Part shown: in pieces, positions 46,369 through 57,452 of the stretch
Position numbering within the stretch: the first letter of the stretch is position 1
Layout: each line of letters starts with the position of its first letter
NCBI RefSeq assembly: GCF_003634935.1
Contig: NZ_RBXO01000001.1
Span: 5,729,501 to 5,793,500, forward strand
Length of the DNA: 64,000 nucleotides
Reading direction: 5' to 3'
Source: Saccharothrix australiensis
GTDB lineage: Bacteria; Actinomycetota; Actinomycetes; Mycobacteriales; Pseudonocardiaceae
Translations under genes and position numbers: made by a program
Notes under the pieces: model-generated
The model's database searches: none
The model's input: only the letters and a program-made list of their open reading frames with translations
What the model was told of the DNA's origin: nothing

Positions 46369-46986
46369 TCAGCACTTCTTCCACGAGAAGTGGTAGCGCG
46401 TGCTGACGTTACTGTCGGTGGAGTCCATGACCATGAAGCTGTTACCCCGCGAGTTGCCCGCCGAGACGCGCAGTTCGGTGTTCACGTTGAACAACCGGCG
46501 CTCGCCGCACGGGGCGTACACGATGGCATCCCACTGAGTGCTGTCGGTGGCCTGCCAGTTGTCACTGAGCGGCCCGTGATAAGTGTGGCTCTTGCGCGCG
46601 GTGGGCGACATACCGGAGAAGTAGTAATTGCCCTGCTCCATTCCGGAGGCACCCGCCTGGAGGTGCGCGAACCCCCGGTAGTCGGCCTGGGCGATGCCGA
46701 AGGTGAAGCCCTGCGGGTAGCTCAGCTGGACGGTGAGCTGGCAGTTCTTCCGGAAGTCCGTCGGCTCCGAGCCCGTGCCCGCCTGCGCGAGGAACTGGCT
46801 GTAGGTGACGGTGAAGGAGGTGCGGTCCTCGGAGGCGGCGACCGCCGCGGTGCCGGCCGGACAACCGGAACCGTTGACCGTCAGCACGTCGACGCGCACG
46901 TAGTCCGGCGCCGCCTGCCCGGTCACGTCGCCGGTCGGCACTAAAGCGGTCAAGGCGAGGGCAGCCGCTGCCAAAGTGGTCAGCAT
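46369..46986 (-). CDS. DUF4360 secreted protein (copy B)
   Basis: A 205-residue paralogue of the gene at 45654, about 65% identical by eye over the core (VLTVNGSGCPAGTAAVAASE, FTVTYSQFLAQAGTGSEPTD, RKNCQLTVQLSYPQGFTFGI). The four core Cys are conserved. The signal sequence is MLTTLAAAALALTALVPTGD. I start at ATG 46986, preceded by GAAAGG; the frame stays open upstream to 47064. The tandem arrangement indicates local duplication and perhaps different partners. Confidence 0.88.
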   Translation of the reverse strand: MLTTLAAAALALTALVPTGDVTGQAAPDYVRVDVLTVNGSGCPAGTAAVAASEDRTSFTVTYSQFLAQAGTGSEPTDFRKNCQLTVQLSYPQGFTFGIAQADYRGFAHLQAGASGMEQGNYYFSGMSPTARKSHTYHGPLSDNWQATDSTQWDAIVYAPCGERRLFNVNTELRVSAGNSRGNSFMVMDSTDSNVSTRYHFSWKKC

Positions 46987-47235
46987 GGGGGGCCTTTCTG
47001 CTGCGTGGTGACGCGGCGGCGCGCTGGAAATGTAGCGCAGAATACTCGGGGCCCGTTCCGCCAACTGGGTGGCGAGAGTTTTTCAAACGTCCGACCGGGT
47101 TCGACGGGACCTCGCCACATGGTCGGATGACCACATCTCGGCGAAGATCGCTCCACGTTTCAACCACAGTTTTCCGGAATACTGTCCCTCCACTTCGGAC
47201 GAGCCCGACCGGAACTGCGCGACCGGCCGGTCGAA

Positions 47236-47754
47236 TTAATCCGGACGGGCTGCGACCACGCGGCGGATCAACTCCACCATCTGCGCGCGCTCCGCCGGGT
47301 CCAGCACCTCGAACCACCGCGCCTCGCGGGCGTTCTGGCTCGGGAAGACTCGGGACACGGCCTCCCGGCCGCCGTCGGTCAGCGCCACGAACACCACCCG
47401 CCGGTCCTGGTCGTCGCGGGTCCGCTCGACCAGCCCCGCCCGCTCCAGCGTGTTGATCAGGTTGGACATCGCCGACCGCGTGGTGCCCGACAGGTCGGCC
47501 AGCCGCGCCGGCTGGGTCGGCCCGAGCACCCACAGCTTGAACATCAGCCGGAACCCCGGCATGGTCCACCCCTGCTCGCGGTGCACCAGCGCCTCGTAGT
47601 CCGTGATCATCGCGTACGCGAGGTGGAGCACGTTGTACGACAGGCCGAACGCCTCCGCGTCGCCCCCCAGCTCCGCGATCCGGTGCCGTGCGAACCGCTC
47701 GTAGTCCTGCTCCGTCGCGACCTCGCTCGCGACGGGCGCCTCCTGCTCTGCCAC
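47236..47754 (-). CDS. MarR-family regulator
   Basis: A 172-residue regulator with the MarR winged-helix: LADLSGTTRSAMSNLINTLE as the recognition helix, then LVERTRDDQDRRVVFVALTD as the wing (the DxRxx motif is complete). Flanking helices (YERFARHRIAELGGDAEAFG; PAERAQMVELIRRVVAARPD) form the dimer interface. The GTG at 47754 has CGAGGA upstream, or the mRNA may be leaderless. It diverges from the diguanylate cyclase gene by 58 bases, so it may regulate that gene or the DUF4360 pair. Confidence 0.9.
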   Translation of the reverse strand: MAEQEAPVASEVATEQDYERFARHRIAELGGDAEAFGLSYNVLHLAYAMITDYEALVHREQGWTMPGFRLMFKLWVLGPTQPARLADLSGTTRSAMSNLINTLERAGLVERTRDDQDRRVVFVALTDGGREAVSRVFPSQNAREARWFEVLDPAERAQMVELIRRVVAARPD

Positions 47755-47812
47755 CTGCGCATCCTCGCAGGGTCGGCCGGTCAGGGGAACGCGAATGCGG
47801 CACACTGACCGC

Positions 47813-49318
47813 GTGCTGGGGACGAGGCGGTTCGGCGTCACGGCGGCGCTCGCGCTCGGGCTGGGCACCGCGGCGTCCGTCGCGGCCGGTTTCGACGTCG
47901 TCACGGGCGCCGCCGCGGTGGCGCTGGACGACCTGGCGCAACTGGCCACCGGCCTGTTCGCGACCGGCTGCTGCTGGTGGACCGCGCGCCGCGCGCGCGG
48001 CCCGGACCGGGCGTGGCGGGTGGTGATGGGCTTCGGGATGCTCGGCTGGTCGGTCGGGCAGTGCCTGTGGACCTGGTACCAGCTCGTCGAGGAGCGGGCG
48101 GTGCCGTCGCCGTCGCCCGCCGACGCCGGGTACCTCAGCATCGTGCCGTTCGCGTTCGTGGCGCTGCTCGTGATCGGCAGCCACCGCCGCTCCGGGACGC
48201 CGGACGCGCTGCTGGACCGCCGCTCCCGGAGCGCGCGCCTGGTCCTGCTGCTGGACGGGCTGATCGTGGTCGGCTCGCTGTTCCTGCTCACCTGGACGAC
48301 GTCGCTGGGCGGCCTGGTGCAGGCGGGCAACCCGAGCACGGCCGCGTTCCTGGTCGCCATCGCCTACCCGCTGACCGACCTGGTGCTGATCGTCATCGTG
48401 GTCGTGCTCTGCGCGGACCGGAAGGTCGTGCTGCGGCCCCAACTGCGGCTGCTCGGCCTGGGCCTGATCGGGCTGGCCGTGTCCGACGGCGTGTTCGCCT
48501 ACCTGGTGAGCGTCCAGGCGCCGGAGGTCCCGCCGCTGGCGAACGCGGGCTTCGTCCTCGGCCCGGTGCTGATCGCGCTGGCCGCCCTGGTCCCGTCCGC
48601 GCCGCACGCGGGACCCGCCCGCACCGCCCGGTCGTGGCAGTGGGCGTACCTGCTGATGCCGTACGTGCCGCTGCTGGTGTGCGGGGTGCTGGTGCTGCGC
48701 CGGACGCAGATCGGCGACCTCGCGGCGCTGGACGGGGTGGAGATCGGCTGCGGCTTCACGGTGTTCGTCGCGGTGATCCTGCGCCAGCTCGCGACCATAG
48801 TGGACAACGCCCGGCTCGCCGTGATGCTGCGGGAGTCGGAGCAGATCCTGGCGCACCAGGCTCGGCACGACCCGCTCACCGGCCTGGCGAACCGGGCGCT
48901 GTTCGAGAGCAGGCTGGAGGAGGCGATGGCCGAGCATCACGCCGGTGTGCCGTTCGGACTGCTGTTCGTGGACCTGGACGACTTCAAGTCGATCAACGAC
49001 GTGTCCGGCCACGCCCACGGGGACGCGGTGCTCGAACGCGTGGCCGAGCGGCTGCTCGCGTGCGTGCGGGACAGCGACGTGGTGGCGCGGCTGGGCGGTG
49101 ACGAGTTCGGCGTGCTCGTGCGCGGGGTGGACGAGCCGGAGAAGGTGGCGTTCCGCGTGCTCGACGCGCTCGGCGACGAGATCAGCGCCAGCGTGGGTGT
49201 CGTGGTGTGCGCCGAGCCCGATCCGGAGGACACCGCGCAGTCCGTGCTGAAGCGGGCCGACCAGGCCATGTACGAGGCCAAGCGCGACGGTGGCCGGGGC
49301 CTGGTCATCCACCCCTGA
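47813..49318 (+). CDS. Membrane-bound diguanylate cyclase (GGDEF)
   Basis: A 501-residue protein with about ten membrane segments in residues 1-310 (for example LVLLLDGLIVVGSLFLLTWT and LVLIVIVVVLCADRK) and a short coiled helix before a GGDEF domain. The catalytic region is HDPLTGLANRALFESRLEEA, FVDLDDFKSINDVSGHAHGD, and LGGDEFGVLV. The GGDEF motif is intact, so it should make c-di-GMP, which controls development and antibiotic production in actinobacteria. No RxxD inhibitory site is obvious. There is no EAL domain. CACACT is 6 bases before the GTG at 47813, so I start there; ATG 47795 is upstream. Confidence 0.93.
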   Translation: MLGTRRFGVTAALALGLGTAASVAAGFDVVTGAAAVALDDLAQLATGLFATGCCWWTARRARGPDRAWRVVMGFGMLGWSVGQCLWTWYQLVEERAVPSPSPADAGYLSIVPFAFVALLVIGSHRRSGTPDALLDRRSRSARLVLLLDGLIVVGSLFLLTWTTSLGGLVQAGNPSTAAFLVAIAYPLTDLVLIVIVVVLCADRKVVLRPQLRLLGLGLIGLAVSDGVFAYLVSVQAPEVPPLANAGFVLGPVLIALAALVPSAPHAGPARTARSWQWAYLLMPYVPLLVCGVLVLRRTQIGDLAALDGVEIGCGFTVFVAVILRQLATIVDNARLAVMLRESEQILAHQARHDPLTGLANRALFESRLEEAMAEHHAGVPFGLLFVDLDDFKSINDVSGHAHGDAVLERVAERLLACVRDSDVVARLGGDEFGVLVRGVDEPEKVAFRVLDALGDEISASVGVVVCAEPDPEDTAQSVLKRADQAMYEAKRDGGRGLVIHP

Positions 49319-49392
49319 GGACGTGCCGGGCCGAAGTGGTGACACGGCCCCGTTGCCCGTTGTCGGAGCTACTCGGCCGGTAGTCTGGCGCG

Positions 49393-49836
49393 GTGTCAAC
49401 GCCCCCGCGAACCGACTTCAGCTCATCAGCCCGGCGCCACATGGACGACGCGGTTCTGCTGCACGCGCAAGCTCGACCGGTCAACGCGGACCACCTCGCG
49501 GGATTGGCTGCCGAGTGCGCGCCGAAAGCGCTGACAGCAGGTTTCCTGGGCGGGACGGTGGATCAACACGACCTCGTCGTGCACCCGGATACCGGTGCGC
49601 CGATCAAGAAGCATGTGAACACCCTGTGGCCGGAGATGGCGACCATCGTCCGGAGCAGGTCCGCAAGTGCGCTGACTCCCCTGCTCACCACGCAACCGTT
49701 CGCCAACTGAAAGGTGGACGAGCGCTACTGCGATGGAACGCGCCTGACGGCGGCAGTCGTGGCTGACCACATTTACGCCGCGCGTTCGGTGATCGGCGTC
49801 CTCGAACAGGCGCACATCGACGGGGTGCTGACGTGA
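49393..49836 (+). pseudogene. HEPN-like protein gene interrupted by a stop codon
   Basis: The frame begins with GTG 49393, 6 bases after TAGTCT (leaderless). It reads RRHMDDAVLLHAQARPVNAD then HLAGLAAECAPKALTAGF, which resembles the HEPN signature of helical RNase/toxin-associated proteins. A TGA stop at 49708-49710 follows FAN. Beyond it the same frame continues with KVDERYCDGTRLTAAVVADH and ends at 49836, overlapping the next start (GTGA). A TGG-to-TGA change is the simple explanation. If not repaired the product is the first 105 residues. Confidence 0.6.
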
Positions 49837-50139
49837 CCATCCGGTTCGACGAGGCTCGGGTTGGCGCGCTGGATGTCGCCAACGCGGCCGCCAAGGAACT
49901 CGACACCGACGTGACCGTCATCCGAGACCTCTTCGCGCCGAACCAGATCGTCGGTTCGCCGGACCGCCACCCCGTTGGCCATCCCGCACAGCCTGGACCT
50001 CGTCGGCCTGGACCCTCGCCGTAACAGCTCGTGGGCGAGTACCGAGTTGATCGATGCGGCATACCGGGAGTTCGTCGAAGCGGTCACGGCGATGATCGAA
50101 GAAGGTGCCCGGCCTACTGTTCGGCGGGCCACCCCGTCG
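49833..50139 (+). pseudogene. Partner gene of the HEPN-like remnant, frameshifted
   Basis: It opens MTIRFDEARVGALDVANAAA and KELDTDVTVIRDLFAPNQIV, then the frame changes near 49975. An extra T in the GTT of CACCCCGTTGGCC breaks HPVAIPHSLDLVGLDP. After the insertion the sequence continues as AIPHSLDLVGLDPRRNSSWA and ELIDAAYREFVEAVTAMIEE. It overlaps the HEPN-like gene by 4 bases. I do not recognise the family. The pair looks like a decayed two-gene conflict or regulatory module. Confidence 0.5.
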
Positions 50140-50541
50140 TCACTGCCACACGCGTTCGAAGGCGGAAGACGCGAGTATGAGGTTCCACTTCTCGCCTGGT
50201 TCGAGGATCACCCTAGTCCCTCGGCAGCCCCTGTTGGTCCAGACCTCCACCCTGGAGTCGAGCCGGTTGTACACGGACCCAGCGGGATGATTATTGATGA
50301 CCGAGCAATCGTGGTACCGGGGGTTGGGCCGCTCGTCGATCTTCTCCTTCCCATCCCACTGCCGATAGAAGCAGACAGAGCCCGAGTCGCAATCCCAGTC
50401 GGCCCGCGCACTGGAGTTGCGCACCTGTTCGCGTTCCAGTCGCACCGGGCCGGCTGCGGCGGGTGCTGCCAGACCGCAGACGGCAAGTGCGGCCACTGTG
50501 CCGACGATCAACTTGTGGACCGATTTTCGTGACGAGGACAT
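50140..50541 (-). CDS. Secreted peptidase-inhibitor I36-like protein
   Basis: A 133-residue secreted protein. The signal peptide (KLIVGTVAALAVCGLAAPAA) is followed by a small, Cys-containing beta-rich domain with WDCDSGSVCFYRQWDGKEKI, CSVINNHPAGSVYNRLDS and VEVWTNRGCRGTRVILEPGE. This layout and the spacing resemble the peptidase inhibitor I36 family of actinobacteria. It may inhibit secreted metalloproteases or subtilases; a subtilase is in the window but far away. An ATG 9 bases upstream (50550) is an alternative start. Confidence 0.75.
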   Translation of the reverse strand: MSSSRKSVHKLIVGTVAALAVCGLAAPAAAGPVRLEREQVRNSSARADWDCDSGSVCFYRQWDGKEKIDERPNPRYHDCSVINNHPAGSVYNRLDSRVEVWTNRGCRGTRVILEPGEKWNLILASSAFERVWQ

Positions 50542-50891
50542 GTGCCTCATACCTCACCTGATCGAATTGGTTTCCGATTGACGACCCGGTGGACCGTCGA
50601 GAAAACATACGACGGGAGCGCGGGAACTCACTCCTCCAAGGAATGATGATGGGCAACTGCAACCGGTGCCGGCAAGGTCACGGATGGGTTGTTGCCGCAT
50701 CGGGGGAGACGATTGACACGTTGGGGTCCGATGACCTTGGTCATGCGAGGTCGTGTGACTGTCCGCTGCCACCGACACGGATGCCCTATCGCGACAAGTC
50801 ATGCCGAAGTGTGGGCGAATGATGTTTGGCGCGATGGCTGATCGCCCGCGGCGAGACCGCCCCGGTGGTGTCGGAGGCCGCCTCGACAGGC
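50542..50891. other. Gene-free interval
   Basis: A 350-bp gap of lower GC than its flanks, containing the AT-richer block ATACGACGGGAGCG to TGATGATGGGCA. One frame of 77 codons (50589-50822) has no family pattern and I do not call it. The upstream regions of the inhibitor gene and possibly remnants of the decayed module lie here. Confidence 0.35.
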
Positions 50892-51695
50892 TCAGCGCTT
50901 GGGCACGAACGCGTAGACGCTGGCGGGCGAGCCCGAGCCGCGGCGGTTCACCGTGCCGCCGACCAGGACGTGCGCGCCGGTCGCGGGCAGTTCCGCCAGG
51001 TTCGCCAGCACCTCCAGGCTGATCCGGCGTTCCCGGTACAGCAGCTTGGACACCGCGTAGGAGGTGTCCACCGCCCGCTCCGGGCTGAACGTGTCGGTGC
51101 CGAGCGCGCCGCGCCGGCCCAGCCGCCCGGTGCGGACCAGCCACCGCGCCGCCTCCAGCGAGAACCCCGGCTGGTGCATCTGCCCGGAGGCGTCGAAGTT
51201 GTAGAACGCGGGCGTGCCCCACCGGTCCTCCCAGCCGGTCCACAGCACGATCGCCGCCTCCTGCGGGATGCGCCCGTGCTCGCGCTCCCACCGCTGGAGG
51301 TCGGCGACGGTCACCTCGTAGTCGGCGTCGCGCCGCGCCCGCGCCCGCACGTCCACCTTGACGGCGGGCAGGAACAGGTCCTCGGCGTCCAGCTCGTCCG
51401 CGTGCCGCTCGCCCTCGTTGAAGTGCGAGGGCGCGCCCCAGTGGGTGCCGGTGTGCTCGCCCTGCCGCACGTACTGGAGGTAGAAGCCGTCCTCGGGCAC
51501 GGTCGTCACCGTGGTCATGGTGAACGCCGGGTCGCCGGGGTAGACGTTGGTCCGGTCCGGGTCGTTGACGTGCGCCAGGTTCACCAACCGGTAGTCCTTG
51601 AGGCCGAGCGTGCCGGCGCTCGCCGTCCCCGCGCCCGCCACGGCCATGCCGCCCACAGTCGTCACCACGCCCGCGAGCATCGACCGTCTCCGCAC
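50892..51695 (-). CDS. Cyclase-family metal hydrolase (kynurenine-formamidase-like), exported
   Basis: A 267-residue protein of the bacterial cyclase family. The N-terminus VRRRSMLAGVVTTVGGMAVA resembles a Tat signal. The metal-binding motif of the family (HxGTHxDxPxH) appears as EHTGTHWGAPSHFNEGERHA, and late motifs include GTDTFSPERAVDTSYAVSKL and LANLAELPATGAHVLVGG. In the usual motif an Asp follows HxGTH; here it is Trp, so activity may differ. Family members hydrolyse amides or lactones, including N-formylkynurenine. GTG 51695 has GAGGAGTGGTCGAGG before it. Confidence 0.82.
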   Translation of the reverse strand: MRRRSMLAGVVTTVGGMAVAGAGTASAGTLGLKDYRLVNLAHVNDPDRTNVYPGDPAFTMTTVTTVPEDGFYLQYVRQGEHTGTHWGAPSHFNEGERHADELDAEDLFLPAVKVDVRARARRDADYEVTVADLQRWEREHGRIPQEAAIVLWTGWEDRWGTPAFYNFDASGQMHQPGFSLEAARWLVRTGRLGRRGALGTDTFSPERAVDTSYAVSKLLYRERRISLEVLANLAELPATGAHVLVGGTVNRRGSGSPASVYAFVPKR

Positions 51696-52424
51696 CCTCG
51701 ACCACTCCTCTGCCCGCCTGTCACCCGATCCGGGCAACATTAACCGCTCGGTGATCACGGCACGAGGACCTGCCGGACGGCCCGCCCAGCCGCCGTACGG
51801 GTGAAGGCGTCGTTCGGTCGACCGAGCGCCGGTCGTCCGGTCGGCGACTCGCCGGCCGCGCGCCCGCCCCCTCCCGCGGGCACGGCGCCGCGCGCTCGGT
51901 GTGCTGCCCCATCGCGGCAAGCGATCTTCCCGGATGGCCGCTTCGGGTGCGCTCTCCGTGACCGGGCGACCGCGTCCCACTCCCGGCGGACCACCCGCGA
52001 CCGGACGGAGCAGCGCCCCCACCCTGCGCACCCGCCGCGGTCGTCGCACGCACACCCGGACGGTGACCACCCGGAGCAGCGCGTCCCACTTCGGCGCGGG
52101 CGTACCTGCCGATGGCTGATCTTTTGGCCGCAAAGATGCGGTATAACCACTCGAAGGATACCTCACCCACCGGTCAATGGCACTTTGCGGTGAAATCCAC
52201 TGGAACGAAAGAGTTACGCATTCCAAGTGAACACGAATATGACTCCCATCGCCCCTCAAAATCACCCGTAAATACTTGCACCGGGCACGACTTGCACGGT
52301 GCGTGCGCAAAGCGGCTCCGGATAGCTCTATGGGGCGTCGCCGTATTGGCCGCTTCCCGATGCGCATTCGGCCTCACTAACGTCGGTCCGGCCCAATGAA
52401 CGAAATCCGATTGGCGGTGTACTG
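51696..52424 (+). promoter_or_regulatory. Long AT-rich leader of the encapsulin operon
   Basis: There is no gene here. The last ~300 bases (52110-52424) are far richer in A/T than the rest of the window, with GATCTTTTGGCCGCAAAGAT (an 8-base inverted repeat, ATCTTT / AAAGAT around GGCC), AAAGAGTTACGCATTCC, TCCAAGTGAACACGAATATG and TACTTGCACCGGG. These could be several regulator or sigma sites. The first shell gene begins at 52425. Confidence 0.6.
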
Positions 52425-53831
52425 GTGACTGTGACCGATTCGGACGTGGACACCGAACGGCCCAGGCTCAGCCTCGGCACGGCGGCGGCCAGGAACCTGG
52501 CCACGACGACCAAGTCCGTCCCGCAGATGCAGGGCATCACGTCCCGGTGGCTGCTCAAGGTGCTCCCCTGGGTGCAGGCGTCCGGCGGCGCCTACCGGGT
52601 CAACCGCAGGCTGAGCTACGCGGTCGGCGACGGCCGGCTGACGTTCACCAACATCGGCGCGGACGTCCAGGTCGTCCCGCAGGAGCTGACCGAGCTGCCG
52701 CTGCTGCGCGGTTACGAGGACGTGGAGGCGCTCGCCGCCCTCGCGGGCCGGTTCAGCCAGCACGAGTACTCGCCCGGCGACGTGATCGTGGAGCGCGGGC
52801 AGCCCCAGGACCGGGTGTTCCTCGTCGCGCACGGCAAGGTGAACAAGATCGGCCAGGGCGAGTACGGCGCCCAGACCGTGCTCGGCGTGCTGGCCGACGG
52901 CGACTACTTCGGCGACCAGGTGCTGGCCGGGCCGCAGGGCGAGTGGGACTTCACCGTCAAGGCCGTCACCCCGGTCATCGCGCTCAGCCTGACGTGGTCG
53001 GACTTCGAGGCGCTCAACGGCGACGCGGGCGGCCTCCGGGCCCACATCCAGCGCCTGTCCGCGCCCGGCGCGCAGCGGCAGAACGCGCACGGCGAGGCCG
53101 AGATCGACATCGCGTCCGGGCACGAGGGCGAACCGGACCTGCCCGGCACGTTCGTGGACTACGAACTCGCGCCGCGCGAACTCGAGCTGAGCGTCGCGCA
53201 GACCGTGCTGCGCGTGCACAGCCGCGTCGCCGACCTCTACAACCACCCGATGGACCAGGTCGAGCAGCAATTGCGGCTCACCATCGAAGCCCTGCGCGAG
53301 CGGCAGGAATACGAAATGGTGAACAACCGCGGGTTCGGCCTGCTGCACAACGCCGACCTCAAGCAGCGCATCCACACCCGCAGCGGCCCGCCCACGCCGG
53401 ACGACCTGGACGAGCTGCTCTCCCTGGTGTGGAAGGAGCCGACCGCCTTCCTGGCCCACCCGAGGGTCATCGCGGCGATCGGGCGCGAGTTCACCAAGCG
53501 CGGCATCTACCCGTCGAGCGCGGACATCGGCGGCCACCAGGTCCCCGCGTGGCGCGGCGTGCCGATCCTGCCGTGCAGCAAGATCGAGATCAGCAAGACC
53601 CGCACCAGCTCGATCATGCTGCTGCGCGCGGGCGAGCAGAACCAGGGCGTCATCGGCCTGCACCAGACCGGCATCCCCGACGAGTACCAGCCGGGCCTGA
53701 ACGTGCGGTTCATGGGCATCGACGAGAAGGCGATCATCTCCTACCTCGTCAGCACCTACTACTCGGCCGCGATCCTCGTGCCCGACGCGCTCGGTGTGCT
53801 CGAACACGTCGAGATCGGCCGCGAAGACTAG
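52425..53831 (+). CDS. Family 2B encapsulin shell protein 1 (EshA-like)
   Basis: A 468-residue HK97-fold shell protein of encapsulin Family 2B. The N-arm (1-90) includes [20 protein letters not shown] and [19 protein letters not shown]. An inserted cyclic-nucleotide-binding-like domain spans about 95-205 ([37 protein letters not shown]). The HK97 P/E/A-domain region follows (about 225-468, e.g. [56 protein letters not shown]). The phosphate-binding cassette ([19 protein letters not shown], 162-180) lacks the Arg that normally contacts cAMP. It is the first gene of a four-gene operon with a second shell protein, a prenyl synthase and IspH. Streptomyces EshA belongs to this group. Confidence 0.93.
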   Translation: MTVTDSDVDTERPRLSLGTAAARNLATTTKSVPQMQGITSRWLLKVLPWVQASGGAYRVNRRLSYAVGDGRLTFTNIGADVQVVPQELTELPLLRGYEDVEALAALAGRFSQHEYSPGDVIVERGQPQDRVFLVAHGKVNKIGQGEYGAQTVLGVLADGDYFGDQVLAGPQGEWDFTVKAVTPVIALSLTWSDFEALNGDAGGLRAHIQRLSAPGAQRQNAHGEAEIDIASGHEGEPDLPGTFVDYELAPRELELSVAQTVLRVHSRVADLYNHPMDQVEQQLRLTIEALRERQEYEMVNNRGFGLLHNADLKQRIHTRSGPPTPDDLDELLSLVWKEPTAFLAHPRVIAAIGREFTKRGIYPSSADIGGHQVPAWRGVPILPCSKIEISKTRTSSIMLLRAGEQNQGVIGLHQTGIPDEYQPGLNVRFMGIDEKAIISYLVSTYYSAAILVPDALGVLEHVEIGRED

Positions 53832-53861
53832 TCCCCCGACGAGCGAGATTGGGAACCTGAC

Positions 53862-55268
<1,407 letters not shown>

Positions 55269-55366
55269 CGGTGCCGGCGCGGGCGGCCGGGCGGTGCGCG
55301 CCCGGCCGCCCGTGCCACCCTGCGCGCGGTCGACCGGGCGCTCCCCACCGACTCAGGAGTCAGCCG

Positions 55367-56407
55367 ATGACCAACCTGGACGTCACCCCCGCGCACCGGT
55401 CCGCGCGGGAGGTGCTGAGCTGGAGCCGCGCCCGCGTCGACCCGGCGCTGCGCACGGCGGTGGACCGGCTGCCGGAGTCGATGCGCGTGATCGCGGGCTA
55501 CCACTTCGGGTGGTGGGACGAGCACGGCGAGCCCACCGGCGCGGACGCGGGCAAGGCGCTCCGGCCGGCGCTGGTGCTGCTCGGCGCGCGGGCGGTGGGC
55601 GGCACGGCGACGGCGGCGCTGCCCGCCGCCGCGGCGGTCGAGCTGGTGCACAACTTCTCGCTGCTGCACGACGACGTGATGGACCGCGACACCACCCGGC
55701 GGCACCGGCCGACGGCCTGGAGCGTGTTCGGCGTGAACGCGGCGATCCTGGCCGGTGACGCGCTGCTGACGCTGGCGCTGGACCTGCTGGCGGGCAGCGG
55801 GCACCCGACGGCGGCCGGTGCGATCCGGACGCTGTCGGAGGCGACCCAGCGGCTGCACGACGGGCAGGCGGCGGACCTGTCGTTCGAGGAGCGCGCGGAC
55901 GTGCGGCTCGCCGAGTGCGTGCGGATGGCGGAGAACAAGACGGCCGGGCTGATCGGGGCGGCGTGCGCGCTGGGCGCGCTGTTCGGCGACGGCCGCGCCG
56001 ACCAGGTCGACCGGCTGCGGCTGTTCGGCGAGCACGTGGGCCTCGCGTTCCAGTTCGCCGACGACGTGCTCGGCATCTGGGGCGACCCGGCGGTGACCGG
56101 CAAGCCGGTGTACTCGGACCTGCGCAACCGCAAGAAGTCCCTGCCCGTGGTGGCCGCGCTGACCTCGGGCACGCCCGCCGGGCGGGAGCTGGACGCGCTG
56201 TACCGCGGCGCGGACCCGCTGTCCGGTGCGGAGCTGGCGCACGCGGCGGAGCTGATCGACGCGGCCGGCGCGCGCGAGTGGAGCCAGGGTCGGGCCGACG
56301 ACCTGCTGGAGCAGGCGCTGGCGCACCTGCGGGCGGCCGAGCCCGTCGAGCGCGCGGGGCGGGAGCTGGGCGCCCTCGCCCGGCTCGCCACCGACCGGGA
56401 CCACTGA
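55367..56407 (+). CDS. Polyprenyl diphosphate synthase, candidate encapsulin cargo
   Basis: A 346-residue trans-prenyltransferase. The first Asp-rich motif is DDVMD (102-106) and the second is DDVLGIWGD (232-240); [11 protein letters not shown] and [24 protein letters not shown] helices match the fold. Phe97 sits 5 residues before the first motif, which usually favours short (about C10-C15) products. About 40 residues before the catalytic core ([20 protein letters not shown]) could act as a shell-docking extension, as reported for other Family 2 cargo. ATG 55367 has AGGAG 8 bases upstream. It follows the second shell gene directly. Confidence 0.9.
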   Translation: MTNLDVTPAHRSAREVLSWSRARVDPALRTAVDRLPESMRVIAGYHFGWWDEHGEPTGADAGKALRPALVLLGARAVGGTATAALPAAAAVELVHNFSLLHDDVMDRDTTRRHRPTAWSVFGVNAAILAGDALLTLALDLLAGSGHPTAAGAIRTLSEATQRLHDGQAADLSFEERADVRLAECVRMAENKTAGLIGAACALGALFGDGRADQVDRLRLFGEHVGLAFQFADDVLGIWGDPAVTGKPVYSDLRNRKKSLPVVAALTSGTPAGRELDALYRGADPLSGAELAHAAELIDAAGAREWSQGRADDLLEQALAHLRAAEPVERAGRELGALARLATDRDH

Positions 56408-56525
56408 GCCGGTCGTTCCCGCTCGCCCCGTTCCTGTTGTTCCGTTGCTGCTGTTTCTCGTCCCGTGTCCCCCTGGTGGGTCGCTCCCGGTGCGACCGCC
56501 GAGTCACCCGCGACAGGAGTCCGGC

Positions 56526-57452
56526 ATGGTGTTACCCGTAGTACTGCTCGCGTCGCCCCGAGCGTTCTGCGCCGGCGTCGAACGGGCGGTGGAGGTCGTC
56601 GAACGCCTGCTGGAGCAGCGCGGCGGCCCGATCCACGTCCGCAAGCAGATCGTCCACAACACGCACGTCGTGGCCGAGTTGGAGCGGCGTGGCGCGGTGT
56701 TCGTCGACGAGCTGGACGCCGTGCCCGACGGCGCGACCGTGGTGTTCTCCGCGCACGGCGTGTCGCCCGCCGTGCGCGCCGAGGCGGCCCGTCGGGGGCT
56801 GGACGTGGTGGACGCGACCTGCCCGCTGGTCACCAAGGTGCACGCCGAGGCGCGCCGGTTCGCCGCGCGCGGCGACACGGTGGTGCTGATCGGGCACGCC
56901 GGGCACGAGGAGGTCGACGGCACGCTCGGCGAGGCGCCCGAGCGGATCGTGCTGGTGGAGTCGGTCGCGGACGTGGCGGCGCTGGAGGTGCCCGACCCGA
57001 CCAGGGTGTCGTACCTGACGCAGACGACGCTCGCGGTGGACGAGACGAGCGTGATCGTGGCGGCGTTGCGGGAGAGGTTCCCCGCCCTGCGCGGACCGGG
57101 ATCGGACGACATCTGCTACGCCACGACGAACCGGCAGGAGGCGGTGCGCGAGGTCGCGCGGGAGGCGGACCTGGTGCTCGTGGTGGGTTCGGCGAACTCG
57201 TCCAACTCGCTGCGGATGGTGGAGCTGGCCCGCCGCCAGGGCACGCCCGCGCACCTGGTCGACGACGTGTCCGACCTGCGGGACGAGTGGTTGGAGGGCG
57301 TGCGGGTGATCGGGCTGAGCGCGGGCGCCTCCGCGCCGCCCCGGTTGGTGGAGGAGGTGATCGCCGCGTTGGGCGCGTGGGACGTGCAGGTGCACGAGAC
57401 GGCGCGGGAGACGATCCGGTTCACCCTGCCTGCCGCGGTCAGGCCGAGCTGA
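56526..57452 (+). CDS. ispH: 4-hydroxy-3-methylbut-2-enyl diphosphate reductase
   Basis: IspH (308 aa) makes IPP and DMAPP, the last step of the MEP pathway, with a [4Fe-4S] cluster. The three cluster Cys are present: Cys15 ([14 protein letters not shown]), Cys99 ([10 protein letters not shown]) and Cys197 ([11 protein letters not shown]). Glu128 (GHEEV) and [18 protein letters not shown] bind substrate. The length is normal. ATG 56526 has AGGAG 6 bases upstream and is 118 bases after the prenyl synthase stop, so it is probably in the same operon. Whether this is the sole ispH of the genome or a dedicated second copy cannot be seen here. Confidence 0.95.
   Translation: MVLPVVLLASPRAFCAGVERAVEVVERLLEQRGGPIHVRKQIVHNTHVVAELERRGAVFVDELDAVPDGATVVFSAHGVSPAVRAEAARRGLDVVDATCPLVTKVHAEARRFAARGDTVVLIGHAGHEEVDGTLGEAPERIVLVESVADVAALEVPDPTRVSYLTQTTLAVDETSVIVAALRERFPALRGPGSDDICYATTNRQEAVREVAREADLVLVVGSANSSNSLRMVELARRQGTPAHLVDDVSDLRDEWLEGVRVIGLSAGASAPPRLVEEVIAALGAWDVQVHETARETIRFTLPAAVRPS

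Noticed and set aside
50589..50822. 77-codon frame in the gap before the cyclase gene
   Set aside because: No family pattern or convincing ribosome site.
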